DNA from: Paracidovorax wautersii
GTDB taxonomy: Bacteria; Pseudomonadota; Gammaproteobacteria; Burkholderiales; Burkholderiaceae_C
DNA length: 64,000 bases
Direction of reading: 5' to 3'
Assembly: GCF_900113035.1 (NCBI RefSeq)
Contig: NZ_FONX01000004.1
Coordinates: forward strand, 116,717 to 180,716
The notes under the pieces are model-generated. The model worked only from the letters and a program-made list of their open reading frames with translations, did no database searches and was not told the DNA's origin. Both the position numbers and the translations under genes were made by a program. Shown piece after piece: positions 52,009 through 61,647 of the stretch; the stretch's first letter is position 1, and each line of letters opens with the position of its first letter.

Positions 52009-52818
52009 ATGTTCACCGACTCCCATTGCCACCTCAACTTCCCCGAGCTGCAAGCGCAGCTGCCGCAGATCCGCCAGGCCATGGCCGAAGCGCGCGTCGA
52101 TCGCGCCCTGTGCATCTGCACCACCATGGAAGAATTCCCCGGCGTGCACGCGCTGGCCACGGCGCATGACAACTTCTGGGCCACGGTCGGCGTGCACCCC
52201 GACAACGAGGGCGTGACCGAGCCCTCCGTGCAGGATCTGCTGGACGGCGCCGCCCTGCCGCGCGTGGTGGCCATCGGCGAAACCGGGCTGGACTACTACG
52301 GCATGGAAGACCGCAAGGGCGGACGCACCGTGGCCGACCTGGAATGGCAGCGCGAGCGCTTCCGCACCCACATCCGCGCCGCGCGCGCCACCCGCAAGCC
52401 GCTGGTCATCCACACCCGCAACGCCTCGGACGACACCCTGGCCATCCTGCGGGAAGAGGGCGAGGACGGCCCCGGCAACCAGGCCGGCGGCGTGTTCCAC
52501 TGCTTCACCGAGACCGCCGAGGTCGCCCGCGCCGCGCTGGACCTGGGCTACTACATCTCGTTTTCCGGCATCGTCACTTTCAAGAACGCCCAGCACCTGC
52601 GCGACGTGGCCGCCTTCGTGCCCATGGACCGCATGCTGATCGAGACCGACAGCCCTTATCTCGCGCCGGTGCCCTACCGGGGCAAGACCAATACGCCCGC
52701 CTACGTGCCCTTCGTGGCCCAGCAGATCGCTGCGGTCCGGGGCGTGTCCGTGGAGGAGGTGGCCGAGGCCACCAGCCGCAATTTCGACAACCTGTTTTTC
52801 AAAGGAGTGACGCCATGA
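52009..52818 (+). CDS. TatD-family metal-dependent hydrolase
   Basis: 269 residues. The metal site is complete: '[11 protein letters not shown]' (HxH), '[11 protein letters not shown]' (Glu), 'PLVIHTRNA' (His), 'GVFHCFTET' (His) and '[21 protein letters not shown]' (Asp). TatD proteins are 3'-5' exonucleases or deoxyribonucleases acting in DNA repair and RNA quality control. ATG 52009 starts exactly at the conserved N-terminus. It overlaps the ankyrin protein gene by four bases. Confidence 0.93.
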   Translation: MFTDSHCHLNFPELQAQLPQIRQAMAEARVDRALCICTTMEEFPGVHALATAHDNFWATVGVHPDNEGVTEPSVQDLLDGAALPRVVAIGETGLDYYGMEDRKGGRTVADLEWQRERFRTHIRAARATRKPLVIHTRNASDDTLAILREEGEDGPGNQAGGVFHCFTETAEVARAALDLGYYISFSGIVTFKNAQHLRDVAAFVPMDRMLIETDSPYLAPVPYRGKTNTPAYVPFVAQQIAAVRGVSVEEVAEATSRNFDNLFFKGVTP

Positions 52819-53489
52819 CGATCCAGCGGCGGCATTGCATGGCCCTGATGGCCATGCTGGCGATGGGGGGCTGCGCCCATGCGGGAGCCCACGACGAGTT
52901 CTTCACCGCGATCATCCGCGACAACGGCGACGCCATCACGTCGCTGGTCAAGCGCGGCTTCGATCCCAACACCCGCGACGCGAAGGGCCAGGTCGGCCTG
53001 ACGCTGGCGCTGCGCGAAGGCTCCATGAAGGCCTTCGATGCGCTGATGAAGGCGCCCCGCATCAACGTGGAGGCGCGCAACGCCCAGGACGAAAGCCCGC
53101 TGATGATGGCCGCCATCAAGGGCAACCTGCCGGCCGCGCGCGCGCTGATCGCCAAGGACGCCGACGTCAACAAGACCGGCTGGGCGCCGCTGCACTACGC
53201 GGCCTCCTGCACCACGCCGGACGCCGCGCCCATGACGGCGCTGCTGCTCGAGAACCATGCCTACATCGACGCGGGCTCGCCCAACGGCACCACGCCGCTG
53301 ATGATGGCCGTGCGCTACGGCGCGGGCGACGTGGCGCGCCTGCTGCTGGAGCAGGGTGCCGACCCGACCATCAAGAACCAGCTGGGCATGACCGCCTACG
53401 ACTTCGCCAAGGGCGCGGACCGCAACGACATGGCCGATCTGATCAACGAAGCCGTGCGCAAGCGCCAGCCCCACCAGGGCAAGTGGTAA
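52815..53489 (+). CDS. Exported ankyrin-repeat protein
   Basis: 224 residues. A signal sequence with a Cys ('[20 protein letters not shown]') may be a lipoprotein signal (GGC, lipobox imperfect). The rest is four to five ankyrin repeats: '[40 protein letters not shown]', '[42 protein letters not shown]'. Ankyrin proteins mediate protein contacts; the partner is unknown. Co-occurrence with tatD through an ATGA overlap suggests the same transcript. The next gene (msbA) is convergent. Confidence 0.9.
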   Translation: MTIQRRHCMALMAMLAMGGCAHAGAHDEFFTAIIRDNGDAITSLVKRGFDPNTRDAKGQVGLTLALREGSMKAFDALMKAPRINVEARNAQDESPLMMAAIKGNLPAARALIAKDADVNKTGWAPLHYAASCTTPDAAPMTALLLENHAYIDAGSPNGTTPLMMAVRYGAGDVARLLLEQGADPTIKNQLGMTAYDFAKGADRNDMADLINEAVRKRQPHQGKW

Positions 53490-53587
53490 AGGCTTGGTGA
53501 GAGCCTGAGGACGGGGTGCCGGGGCTGAGCGGGCCCTGGCGCGGAGGCGGGGACCCCTCCTCGTGGTTCCGGCCTAGGCTTAAGGCT

Positions 53588-55375
53588 TCAGTGCAGGCCG
53601 CTGCGCGCCTGCAGCCGGGCGTAGAGGCCGCCCCGGGCGATCAGCTCGGCGTGCGAGCCCTGTTCCGCGATGCGGCCACGCTCCATCACCACCACGCGGT
53701 CGGCGTGCTCGATGGTCGAGAGGCGGTGGGCGATGACCAGCGTCGTGCGGCCACGCATCAGGCGCTGCAGGGCGTCCTGCACCAGCCGTTCCGACTCGGT
53801 GTCCAGCGCGGAAGTCGCTTCGTCCAGGATGAGGATGGGCGCGTCCTTGTAGAGCGCCCGGGCGATCGCCAGCCGCTGGCGCTGGCCGCCCGACAGCTGC
53901 GTGGCGTTGTGCCCCACCAGCGTATGCATGCCCTGCGGCAGCGCCGCCACATGGCCGGCCAGATTGGCGGCATCCAGGCAGGCCTGCACGCGGGCTTCGT
54001 CGATGGCCGCGCCCAGCGCCACGTTGGCGGCCACCGTGTCGTTGAACATCACCACGTCCTGGCTGACCATGGCGAACTGGCTGCGCAGCGCGGCCAGGTC
54101 CCACTGCTGCACCGGCAGGCCGTCCAGCAGCACCTCGCCTGAAGTGGGCGCCAGAAAGCGTGGCAGCAGGTTCACCAGCGTGGTCTTGCCCGCGCCCGAA
54201 GGGCCTACCAGCGCCACCACCTCGCCGGGGCGGATCTCCAGGGTGACCTCGTCCAGCGCCGGCGCGTGGTCGGTGCCGAACGACACGCCCACGTCCCGCA
54301 GCGCGATGGCGCCGCTCGCGCGCTGCACGCGGTGCTCGCCGCCTTGTTCGGCCGGCGAGCTTTCCAGCAGGGCCAGGCCGCGCTCCAGCGCCGCCACCCC
54401 GCGGGTGATGGGGTTGGCCACGTCCGCCATGCGGCGCATGGGGGCGATCAGCATCAGCATGGCGGCGATGAACGAGGCGAAGCCGCCCACGGTGATGCCG
54501 CGCGTGCCGGCGGCCTGGCTCTGCCAGAGCGCGATGCAGATCACGGTGGAAAGCGCCGCGGCGGCCAGCAGCTGGGTCAGCGGCGTCATCGCGGCCGAGG
54601 CGATGGTGGACTTGATGGCCAGGCGGCGCAGGCTCTGGCTCAGGTGGTCGAAGCGCTTGGCCTGGCCGGGCTGGGCGCCGTGCAGGCGCACCATGCGGTG
54701 GGCCAGCACGTTTTCCTCCACCACGTAGGCCAGGTCGTCGGTCGCTTGCTGGCTGCTCTTGGTGAGGCTGTAGATGCGCCGCGACAGGCTCTTCATGATC
54801 CAGGCGACCCCGGGCACCAGCACGGTCACGATCAGCGTCAGCTGCCAGTTCAGGTAGATCAGGTAGCCCAGCAGCGCCACCAGCGTGAAGCCGTCGCGCG
54901 ACACGCCGATCAGCGCCTGCACCAGCGACTGGAAGCCGGTCTGCACCTCATAGACCACGGTGTTCGAGAGGGCGCTGGCCGACTGCCGGCCGAAAAGGCC
55001 CATGTCGGCCGCCAGCAGCCGGTCGAAGAGGGCCGTGCGCAGTTTCAGCATGCCTTCGTTGGCGATGCGCGCGAGCGCGTACTGCGCGCAGAACTGCGCG
55101 ATGCCGCGCATGAGGAAGACGCCCATGATGGCCAGCGGCACCATCCAGAGCTTGAGCGTGCCCTCGGTGAAGCCCTGGTCCAGCAGAGGTTTGAGCAGGG
55201 CGGGGATGAGCGGCTCGGTGATCGCGCCCATCAGGGTCGCGGCGATGGCGATGGCCCACAACGCATGCTGATACCCGAAGTACGGATACAGGCGCTTGAT
55301 GCGGGCGAGGAGGGTGGGGGCCCTGGTTTCCCCCACTGGCGGCACCTGCGTGGCGCTATGATTCGGAACTTGCAT
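53588..55375 (-). CDS. msbA: Lipid A export ABC transporter MsbA
   Basis: 595 residues, half-transporter. Six membrane helices occupy residues 35-330. In the ATPase domain Walker A is 'ALVGPSGAGKTTLVNLL', the signature 'LSGGQRQRLAIARALY', Walker B 'PILILDEATSALD' and the switch His in 'VIAHRLST'. It flips core-lipid A across the inner membrane. Start ATG 55375. Divergent from tolB with a 114-base gap. Confidence 0.93.
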   Translation of the reverse strand: MQVPNHSATQVPPVGETRAPTLLARIKRLYPYFGYQHALWAIAIAATLMGAITEPLIPALLKPLLDQGFTEGTLKLWMVPLAIMGVFLMRGIAQFCAQYALARIANEGMLKLRTALFDRLLAADMGLFGRQSASALSNTVVYEVQTGFQSLVQALIGVSRDGFTLVALLGYLIYLNWQLTLIVTVLVPGVAWIMKSLSRRIYSLTKSSQQATDDLAYVVEENVLAHRMVRLHGAQPGQAKRFDHLSQSLRRLAIKSTIASAAMTPLTQLLAAAALSTVICIALWQSQAAGTRGITVGGFASFIAAMLMLIAPMRRMADVANPITRGVAALERGLALLESSPAEQGGEHRVQRASGAIALRDVGVSFGTDHAPALDEVTLEIRPGEVVALVGPSGAGKTTLVNLLPRFLAPTSGEVLLDGLPVQQWDLAALRSQFAMVSQDVVMFNDTVAANVALGAAIDEARVQACLDAANLAGHVAALPQGMHTLVGHNATQLSGGQRQRLAIARALYKDAPILILDEATSALDTESERLVQDALQRLMRGRTTLVIAHRLSTIEHADRVVVMERGRIAEQGSHAELIARGGLYARLQARSGLH

Positions 55376-55489
55376 GAGGGATCGGATTCTACGTTTTGGC
55401 TTTGCACAGATTGTCACAGGCATCTGTAGGTGATGTGTAACATGCACGGCTCCGTTGCCAGCACTCACGGTTACCCGATCGTTGGACCA

Positions 55490-56821
55490 ATGACTACTGA
55501 CCGAACTCCTCATCTCCTCGCTCCCCTTGCGGCCGCGCCGCGACTCTCCCGCCGCCACATGGTCGCCGCTCTCGCGGCTTCCTCGGCCCTTCCCGCCGTT
55601 CCGGCCCTGGCGCAGTTCCGTGTCGAGATCAAGGGCGTGGGGCTGACCCAGCTGCCCATCGCCATCGCGCCGTTCCGGGGCGAGGCCCAGTCGCCGCAGA
55701 AGATCTCCGCCATCGTGCAGGCCGATCTGGAGCGCAGCGGCCAGTTCGTGGGCGTCGATGCCTCCGATGCTTCGCTCGACGAATCCTCCCGTCCTGACCT
55801 GGCCCAGTGGCGCCAGAAGAAGGCCGACTCCCTCGTCTCCGGCAGTGTCACCCGCCAGCCCGATGGCCGCTACGACGTGCGCTTCCGCCTGTGGGACGTG
55901 GTCAAGGGCCAGGATCTGGGGGGGCAGAGCTTCGTCATCACCGAAGGCGACCTGCGCCTGGCGGCCCACCGCATCGCGGACTTCGTCTATGAAAAGCTGA
56001 CCGGCGAGCGCGGGGTGTTCTCCACCCGCATCGCCTACGTCACCAAATCGGGCGGCCGCTACAGCCTCTGGGTGGCCGATGCCGATGGTGAGAACGCGCA
56101 GTCCGCGCTTTCCAGCCCCGAACCCATCATCTCGCCGGCCTGGTCGCCCACCGGCGGCCAGCTGGCCTATGTGTCGTTCGAGTCGCGCAAGCCCGTGGTC
56201 TATGTGCACGACGTGGCCACCGGCCGCCGCCGCCTGATCGCCAACTTCCGCGGCTCCAACAGCGCTCCGGCCTGGGCGCCGGACGGCCGCTCGCTGGCCG
56301 TTACGCTCAGCCGCGACGGCGGCTCGCAGCTTTACATGATCGACGCCAACGGCGGCGAGCCCCGCCGCCTGATGCAAAGCAGCGGCATCGACACCGAGCC
56401 GGTCTTCTCCAGCGACGGGCGCAGCATCTATTTCGTGAGCGACCGCGGCGGCTCGCCGCAGATCTACCGCGTGTCCTCCAGCGGTGGCAATGCCGAGCGC
56501 GTGACCTTCTCCGGCTCCTACAACATTTCTCCGAGCGTCAGCGCGGACGGCCAGTGGTTGGCCTATATCTCCCGCATCGGCGGCGCATTCAAACTGCATG
56601 TCATGGACCTGAAATCGGGCACCGTGAATGCCATCACCGACACCACGGCCGACGAGAGCCCGAGCTTCGCGCCCAACAGCAAGCTCATCGTCTACGCCAC
56701 CCAGCAGCAAGGCCGCGAGGCGCTCATGACCACCACCCTGGACGGCCGCATCAAGGCCCGCCTGGCGGGCAAGAGCGGCGATATCCGCGAGCCCGACTGG
56801 GGCCCGTTCCAGAAGCAGTGA
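55490..56821 (+). CDS. tolB: Tol-Pal system protein TolB
   Basis: 443 residues. A signal peptide with twin arginines ('[25 protein letters not shown]') is followed by the N-domain ('[31 protein letters not shown]') and a six-bladed beta-propeller with WD40-like units ('[31 protein letters not shown]', '[36 protein letters not shown]'). TolB binds Pal in the periplasm and links the envelope during division. ATG 55490 is preferred to 55430. pal follows 47 bases on. No tolQRA genes precede it here. Confidence 0.95.
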   Translation: MTTDRTPHLLAPLAAAPRLSRRHMVAALAASSALPAVPALAQFRVEIKGVGLTQLPIAIAPFRGEAQSPQKISAIVQADLERSGQFVGVDASDASLDESSRPDLAQWRQKKADSLVSGSVTRQPDGRYDVRFRLWDVVKGQDLGGQSFVITEGDLRLAAHRIADFVYEKLTGERGVFSTRIAYVTKSGGRYSLWVADADGENAQSALSSPEPIISPAWSPTGGQLAYVSFESRKPVVYVHDVATGRRRLIANFRGSNSAPAWAPDGRSLAVTLSRDGGSQLYMIDANGGEPRRLMQSSGIDTEPVFSSDGRSIYFVSDRGGSPQIYRVSSSGGNAERVTFSGSYNISPSVSADGQWLAYISRIGGAFKLHVMDLKSGTVNAITDTTADESPSFAPNSKLIVYATQQQGREALMTTTLDGRIKARLAGKSGDIREPDWGPFQKQ

Positions 56822-56868
56822 TTTACCCCGTTACCTTTATAGAAGATCAGTCCGACAGGAGAAATTGA

Positions 56869-57411
56869 ATGATGAATGCCAAGCTCAAGCGCGTATCCCT
56901 CGCTCTCGCCATCACGGCCCTGATGGCCGGTTGCAGTTCCGGCGTCAAGCTGGAAGATGCCCCGGTGGAAAACCGTGGCGCCACCTCCACCAACGGCGGC
57001 GCCAATGCCGGCGGCGCAGGCCAGAGCGGTGTCGCTCCGGTGAACCTGGATGCCTCCGCGCGCGATGCCGCAGGCCCCGTGGGCGTGGCCCGCATCATCT
57101 ACTTCGACTACGACAGCTACGTCATCAAGAACGAATTCCAGCCCGTGCTGGAGGCGCACGCCAAGTTCCTGAAGGCTTCGCCCAACCGCAAGGTCATGAT
57201 CGAAGGCCACACCGACGAGCGCGGCGGCCGCGAATACAACCTGGCCCTGGGCCAGAAGCGTGCCGAGGCCGTGCGCCGCGCGCTGGCGCTGCTGGGCGTG
57301 CCTGACAGCCAGATGGAAGCCGTGAGCTTCGGCAAGGAAAAGCCTGCCGCTCAAGGCAACACCGAAGACGTGTACGCGCAAAACCGCCGCGCCGAGCTGT
57401 CGTACCGCTAA
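56869..57411 (+). CDS. pal: Peptidoglycan-associated lipoprotein Pal
   Basis: 180 residues. The lipoprotein signal ends 'TALMAGCSSG', so Cys22 is lipidated. Residues 70-180 are an OmpA-like domain with 'RIIYFDYDSYVI' and the peptidoglycan-binding 'IEGHTDERGGREYNLALGQKRAEAVRRALALLGV'. It ties the outer membrane to peptidoglycan and binds TolB. AGGAGAAATTGA precedes the ATG. Its TAA shares one base with the cpoB start. Confidence 0.97.
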   Translation: MMNAKLKRVSLALAITALMAGCSSGVKLEDAPVENRGATSTNGGANAGGAGQSGVAPVNLDASARDAAGPVGVARIIYFDYDSYVIKNEFQPVLEAHAKFLKASPNRKVMIEGHTDERGGREYNLALGQKRAEAVRRALALLGVPDSQMEAVSFGKEKPAAQGNTEDVYAQNRRAELSYR

Positions 57412-58196
57412 TGGCTGCAGCAGCACAACATCGCGTCAGGCGTGGGCATTTCGCCGCTGCCGCGCTGGTGGCTGCCGTGCTGGGCGCTGCGGCGCCCGCA
57501 GGGCATGCCGCGCTGTTCGAGGACGACGAGGCTCGCCGCGCCATCCTCGAGCTGCGCCAGCGTGTTGACAGCCTGCAGCAGAGCGCCGCGCGCTCGGCCG
57601 ACGACGCCGCCCAGATGCGCCGCAGCCTGCTCGATCTGCAGACGCAGATCGAGACGCTGCGCTCCGACCAGGCATCGCTGCGCGGCCAGAGCGAACAGCT
57701 GACGCGCGATGCGGCCGATCTGCAGCGCCGCCAGAAGGAAATGGCCCAGGGCGTGGACGAGCGGCTGCGCCAGTTCGAGCCCGCCAAGGTCACCGTGGAT
57801 GGCCGGGAATTCCAGGCGGACCCGGCGGAAAAGCGTGACTTCGAGGCGGCTCTGGCGGTCTTCCGCTCGGGCAAGTTCGCCGATGCGGCACCGCTTTTCA
57901 CCAGCTTCGTGCGCCAGTACCCGTCGAGCGGCTACGTGCCTTCCGCACGCTTCTGGCTGGGCAATGCCCTCTATGCCACGCGCGACTACAAGGGCGCCAT
58001 CGACAACTTCAAGGGCTTGCTGGCCGCCGCGCCGGACCATGCCCGCGCACCCGAAGCGGCTCTTTCCATCGCCAACTGTCAGGTCGAGCTGAAGGACACG
58101 CGCGCGGCACGCAAGACGCTGGAAGACCTGATCCGGGTCTATCCCCAGTCCGAGGCGGCCACCGCTGCCAAGGAACGCCTGGCCCGTCTGAAGTGA
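57411..58196 (+). CDS. cpoB: Cell division coordinator CpoB (YbgF)
   Basis: 261 residues. A signal peptide (to 'APAGHA') is followed by a coiled coil ('ELRQRVDSLQQSAARSADDAAQMRRSLLDLQTQIETLR', about residues 45-115). Then come TPR units: 'KRDFEAALAVFRSGKFADAAPLFTSFVRQYPSSGYVPSARFWLGNALYATRDYKGAIDNF'. CpoB links PBP1b activity with the Tol machine during constriction. It overlaps pal by one base and tcdA by four, forming a tolB-pal-cpoB-tcdA unit. Confidence 0.93.
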   Translation: MAAAAQHRVRRGHFAAAALVAAVLGAAAPAGHAALFEDDEARRAILELRQRVDSLQQSAARSADDAAQMRRSLLDLQTQIETLRSDQASLRGQSEQLTRDAADLQRRQKEMAQGVDERLRQFEPAKVTVDGREFQADPAEKRDFEAALAVFRSGKFADAAPLFTSFVRQYPSSGYVPSARFWLGNALYATRDYKGAIDNFKGLLAAAPDHARAPEAALSIANCQVELKDTRAARKTLEDLIRVYPQSEAATAAKERLARLK

Positions 58197-59020
58197 TCGC
58201 GGCGGAGAGTCCACACGGCAGTGTCGACGCGCTGCTGGAGGCCGATGCCGAGCGCCGCTTCGGCGGCCTGGCCCGGCTCTATGGCGTCGAAGGCGCCGCC
58301 CGCATCCGCGCCGCGCATGTCGCGGTGATCGGCATCGGCGGCGTCGGCTCCTGGGCTGCCGAGGCGCTGGCCCGCAGCGGCGTGGCCCGGCTGACCCTGG
58401 TGGACATGGACCACATCGCCGAGTCCAACGTCAATCGCCAGATCCACGCGACCACGCCCACGCTGGGGCAGGCCAAGGTCGATGCCATGAAGGAGCGTAT
58501 CGCGCTCATCCATCCCGGTTGCGCCGTCGATTGCATCGACGATTTCGTCACGGCGACCAATTGGCCCGATCTGCTGCCCGCCGGGTGCGATGCGGTGATC
58601 GACGCCTGCGACGACGTGAAGGCCAAGGTCGCGCTGGCGGCCTGGGCGATGCGGGCCAAGCGCTCCACCACCTTCATCACCGTCGGGGCGGCCGGGGGCA
58701 AGCGGCTGGCGCACCGGGTGGATATCGACGATCTCTCGAAGACCACGCATGACCCGCTGCTGGCGCAGCTGCGCTATCGCCTGCGCAAGGAATACGGCGC
58801 CCGCCGCGAAGGCAAGACCATCGGGGTTGCCTGCGTATTCAGCCGGGAGCCGGTGGCGCCGCCGCACGCATCGTGCCAGCTGGAGGCCTCGGGCGACGGC
58901 AGCCTGAACTGCCATGGCTATGGTTCCGTGGTGTCGGTGACCGCCACTTTCGGGCAATGTGCGGCCGGATGGGTGCTCGATGCACTCGCTGTGGCCAAAC
59001 CCCAAAAAATCGGGCTATAA
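58193..59020 (+). CDS. tcdA: tRNA threonylcarbamoyladenosine dehydratase TcdA
   Basis: 275 residues, E1-like ThiF/MoeB fold. 'VAVIGIGGVGSWAAEALARSGVARLTLVDMDHIAESNVNRQIHA' is the ATP-binding motif with the Arg finger. 'VIDACDDVKAKVALAAWAMR' follows, and 'TFITVGAAGGKRLAHRVDIDDLSKTTHDPLLAQLRYRLRKEYG' is typical of TcdA/CsdL. It dehydrates t6A to cyclic t6A at tRNA position 37. The GTG start at 58193 overlaps the cpoB stop. A tRNA-Lys gene, whose product carries t6A, is the next gene. Confidence 0.95.
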   Translation: MIAAESPHGSVDALLEADAERRFGGLARLYGVEGAARIRAAHVAVIGIGGVGSWAAEALARSGVARLTLVDMDHIAESNVNRQIHATTPTLGQAKVDAMKERIALIHPGCAVDCIDDFVTATNWPDLLPAGCDAVIDACDDVKAKVALAAWAMRAKRSTTFITVGAAGGKRLAHRVDIDDLSKTTHDPLLAQLRYRLRKEYGARREGKTIGVACVFSREPVAPPHASCQLEASGDGSLNCHGYGSVVSVTATFGQCAAGWVLDALAVAKPQKIGL

Positions 59021-59021
59021 T
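59016..59021 (+). promoter_or_regulatory. Consensus -10 box for tRNA-Lys inside the tcdA 3' end
   Basis: A perfect TATAAT overlaps the tcdA stop codon (TAA at 59018-59020), 43 bases before the mature tRNA. A -35 element is not obvious at the expected distance (around 58993-58998). Confidence 0.5.
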
Positions 59022-59063
59022 TCAAGGCTTTGCTGCAGTGCAAAAACTGCTTATTGCAGCAAA

Positions 59064-59139
59064 GGGACGTTAGCTCAGTTGGTAGAGCAGCGGACTTTTA
59101 ATCCGTTTGTCGTGGGTTCGACCCCCGCACGTCCCACCA
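59064..59139 (+). tRNA. tRNA-Lys (anticodon TTT)
   Basis: 76 bases. The acceptor stem GGGACGT pairs with ACGTCCC and the CCA end is encoded (59137-59139). The D loop holds AGCTCAGTTGGTAGAGC, the anticodon arm GCGGA-CTTTTAA-TCCGT gives anticodon TTT, and the T arm has GGTTCGACCCC. All invariant positions look normal. Decodes AAA/AAG. A strong terminator follows 25 bases downstream. Confidence 0.97.
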
Positions 59140-59164
59140 GAATTGCCTTCGTTGGCACCCTTGA

Positions 59165-59198
59165 AAAGCCCGCTGTTGCCAAGACAGCGGGCTTTTTT
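59165..59198. terminator. Terminator between tRNA-Lys and the DUF192 gene
   Basis: An 11-bp stem AAGCCCGCTGT (59166-59176) with ACAGCGGGCTT (59184-59194) followed by TTTT on the + strand; on the - strand the stem is followed by TTTT as well. It can therefore stop the tRNA transcript and the convergent DUF192 gene. Confidence 0.88.
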
Positions 59199-59240
59199 CT
59201 TGTCCGCTGGTTCGTGGCTGCCTTGGATTGGTTGCCTCAG

Positions 59241-59735
59241 TCAGGGCGCTTTGCGGAATGGCACGCCCGAGAGCTTGAAGCCGGACTTGATGCCTTTGTG
59301 GGCGAACCATCCCTGGTTCATTTCCAGAACGTAGCGCACGGGCTTGGCGGAGCAGTGCGAATCGAGCGTCTGCGGCTTCATGTCGGCCAGGTTGACGATG
59401 GTGCCGTCATCAGCTACGAAGGCGGCCGTCAGGGGCAGCAGGGTGTTCTTCATCCAGAAGCACTGGGTTGCGGGCTGCTCGAACACGAACAGCATGCCTT
59501 CCTGGGCGGGCATTTCCTGGCGGAACATCAGGCCGATCTCGCGCTGCTCGGGCGTCACGGCCACCTGCGCGTCGATCCGGTGGATGCCGGCGGTGATGTC
59601 CACGCGCTGCAGTTGCATCTGGGGCTCCTTCGGTTGCGCCTGCGCCGCTCCGTGCATGGTGAGCAGGGCCGCGGCCATCGCCATGGCCTGGGCGATGTGG
59701 CGGATGGGAGAGCGGGGGAGAAATCTGTGTGTCAT
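59241..59735 (-). CDS. Exported DUF192 protein
   Basis: 164 residues. A signal peptide ('IAQAMAMAAALLTMHGAAQA') precedes a DUF192 domain with its defining blocks 'VTPEQREIGLMFRQEMPAQEGMLFVFEQPATQCFWMKNTLLPLTAAFV' and 'RYVLEMNQGWFAHKGIKSG'. DUF192 is widespread and usually periplasmic; its function is not settled. Start ATG 59735. It shares strand with the small basic peptide gene upstream, but a terminator lies between them. Confidence 0.9.
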   Translation of the reverse strand: MTHRFLPRSPIRHIAQAMAMAAALLTMHGAAQAQPKEPQMQLQRVDITAGIHRIDAQVAVTPEQREIGLMFRQEMPAQEGMLFVFEQPATQCFWMKNTLLPLTAAFVADDGTIVNLADMKPQTLDSHCSAKPVRYVLEMNQGWFAHKGIKSGFKLSGVPFRKAP

Positions 59736-59810
59736 TGCGAGGGAGGGTGTGTCGCTGCCTGATGCCGTTTCGTGCCCATGCCGGACGAGCCGGGAAAACG
59801 GCGGACAAAA

Positions 59811-59834
59811 GAAAAAGCCCGCACGGGGCGGGCT
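59811..59834 (-). terminator. Terminator after the His/Lys-rich peptide gene
   Basis: On the - strand AGCCCGC (59834-59828), a 5-base loop, GCGGGCT (59822-59816) and TTTTTC. It ends the 59872 transcript before the DUF192 gene. Confidence 0.82.
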
Positions 59835-59871
59835 GCTCGGCCAAGCCCCAGGGGGCCAGGGCGTGCTTGCA

Positions 59872-60081
59872 TCAGGCTGCGGCCTTGTGCTTCTTGTGCT
59901 TCTTGGAAGCGACCTTCTTGGAAGCCTTGTGGCTGTGAGCCTTGGCCGCCTTGGGAGCGGGGGCGTCAGCCATTTGGGCTGCAGGTGCTGCCTGCACGGG
60001 AGCTGCCGGAGCCGGGGCTTGGGCGAATGCACCGGCGGTGTACAGGCCGGCGGAGATCAGGACAGCGAGGAGTTTTTTCAT
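59872..60081 (-). CDS. Small exported Ala/Pro and His/Lys-rich protein
   Basis: 69 residues. A signal peptide 'KKLLAVLISAGLYTAGAFA' is followed by an Ala/Pro/Gln linker ('QAPAPAAPVQAAPAA') and a C-terminal tail dominated by Lys, His and Ala ('KAAKAHSHKASKKVASKKHK'). No known family. The tail could bind metal, polyanions or nucleic acid. The gene has its own terminator. The ATG at 60081 is chosen over 60090 because the signal peptide begins there. Confidence 0.72.
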   Translation of the reverse strand: MKKLLAVLISAGLYTAGAFAQAPAPAAPVQAAPAAQMADAPAPKAAKAHSHKASKKVASKKHKKHKAAA

Positions 60082-60158
60082 GTATGCCAATTCCTAGAGG
60101 ACGATGCTCGCGGGGAAGTCCGCGAGGCCATGTTTTAACGGATTTTCGGCCCCCCGCG

Positions 60159-60192
60159 TTGACAAAGTACGCAATGTCTTTATCGCTAGAAT
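60159..60192 (+). promoter_or_regulatory. Candidate icd promoter
   Basis: TTGACA at 60159-60164, a perfect -35. At 16-17 bases downstream stands TATCGC (60181-60186), a weak -10; TAGAAT at 60187-60192 is a better hexamer but the spacer would be 22. Either would give a leader of about 65-70 bases before icd. Confidence 0.4.
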
Positions 60193-60262
60193 CGAAAGGT
60201 TGCAGACAGCTCGTCGGTGCGCAGAGAACGCCTTGAACGAATTCACCGGAGATACCCCCTAC

Positions 60263-61522
60263 ATGACCAGCTACCAGCACATTCAGGTGCCTGCCGAGGG
60301 CCAGAAGATCACCGCCAACGCCGACATGTCGTTGAATGTGCCGGCCCAGCCCATCATCCCCTTCATCGAGGGGGACGGCACCGGTGTCGATATCACCCCG
60401 GTGATGCTGAAGGTGGTGGATGCTGCGGTGGAAAAGGCGTATGGCGGCCAGCGCCGTATCCGCTGGATGGAAGTGTTCGCGGGCGAGAAGGCCACGCGGG
60501 TCTATGGCCCCGACGTCTGGCTGCCCGAAGAGACCGTGCAGGCCGTGCGCGAGTACCTGGTGTCGATCAAGGGCCCGCTCACCACGCCGGTCGGCGGCGG
60601 CATCCGGTCGCTGAACGTGGCGCTGCGCCAGCAGCTGGATCTCTACGTGTGCCTGCGGCCCATCCAGTATTTCGAGGGCGTGCCTTCGCCGCTGAAGGAC
60701 CCGCACAAGACCGACATGGTGATCTTCCGCGAGAACTCCGAAGACATCTATGCCGGCATCGAATTCGAAGCCGGCTCGGACAAGGCCCGGCGCCTCATCG
60801 ACTTCCTGCGCAATGAGATCGGCATCCAGAAGATCCGCTTCCCGGAAACCTCCGGCATCGGCATCAAGCCGGTCTCGCGCGAAGGCACCGAGCGGCTGGT
60901 GCGCAAGGCGATCCAGTACGCCATCGACCACGACAAGCCCAGCGTCACGCTCGTGCACAAGGGCAACATCATGAAGTTCACGGAAGGCAGCTTCCGTGAC
61001 TGGGGCTATGCCCTGGCGCAGAAGGAATTCGGCGCCGAGCTGATCGACGGCGGCCCGTGGATGAAGCTCAAGAACCCGAAGACCGGCAAGGAGATCACGG
61101 TCAAGGACAGCATCGCCGACGCCTTCCTGCAGCAGATCCTGCTGCGCCCGGCCGAATACAGCGTGATTGCCACGCTCAACCTCAACGGCGACTACATCAG
61201 CGATGCGCTGGCTGCGCAGGTGGGCGGCATGGGCATCGCGCCGGGCGCGAACCTCTCCGATTCGGTGGCGATGTTCGAGGCCACCCACGGCACCGGCCCC
61301 AAGTACGCCGGCAAGGACTACGTCAACCCGGGCTCGGAGATCCTCTCGGCCGAGATGATGCTGCGCCACCTGGGCTGGTCCGAGGCCGCCGACCTCATCA
61401 TCAGCGCGATGAAGAAGGCCATCCAGAGCAAGCGCGTGACCTACGACTTCGCCCGCATGATGGAGGGCGCGACCCAGGTCAGCTGCTCCGGCTTCGGCCG
61501 CGTGATGATCGAGAACATGTGA
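60263..61522 (+). CDS. icd: NADP-dependent isocitrate dehydrogenase, dimeric type
   Basis: 419 residues. '[25 protein letters not shown]' opens the fold. '[25 protein letters not shown]' contains the Ser of the isocitrate site that is phosphorylated in E. coli. '[13 protein letters not shown]' and '[29 protein letters not shown]' are conserved metal and cofactor blocks. Oxidises isocitrate to 2-oxoglutarate in the TCA cycle. GGAGA lies about 11 bases before the ATG. The unrelated monomeric enzyme follows 125 bases later. Confidence 0.97.
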   Translation: MTSYQHIQVPAEGQKITANADMSLNVPAQPIIPFIEGDGTGVDITPVMLKVVDAAVEKAYGGQRRIRWMEVFAGEKATRVYGPDVWLPEETVQAVREYLVSIKGPLTTPVGGGIRSLNVALRQQLDLYVCLRPIQYFEGVPSPLKDPHKTDMVIFRENSEDIYAGIEFEAGSDKARRLIDFLRNEIGIQKIRFPETSGIGIKPVSREGTERLVRKAIQYAIDHDKPSVTLVHKGNIMKFTEGSFRDWGYALAQKEFGAELIDGGPWMKLKNPKTGKEITVKDSIADAFLQQILLRPAEYSVIATLNLNGDYISDALAAQVGGMGIAPGANLSDSVAMFEATHGTGPKYAGKDYVNPGSEILSAEMMLRHLGWSEAADLIISAMKKAIQSKRVTYDFARMMEGATQVSCSGFGRVMIENM

Positions 61523-61647
61523 GAACACCGCCGGCGTCCCCCGATCGCCGGCTTCATGCCGCCGGCCTGCAGCGACCGCCAGTGCCTGCTGCAACGCTTT
61601 CTTTTTTCCAGTGCATCGGGGCCTTTGCGCCCCATTGAGGAGATTCC

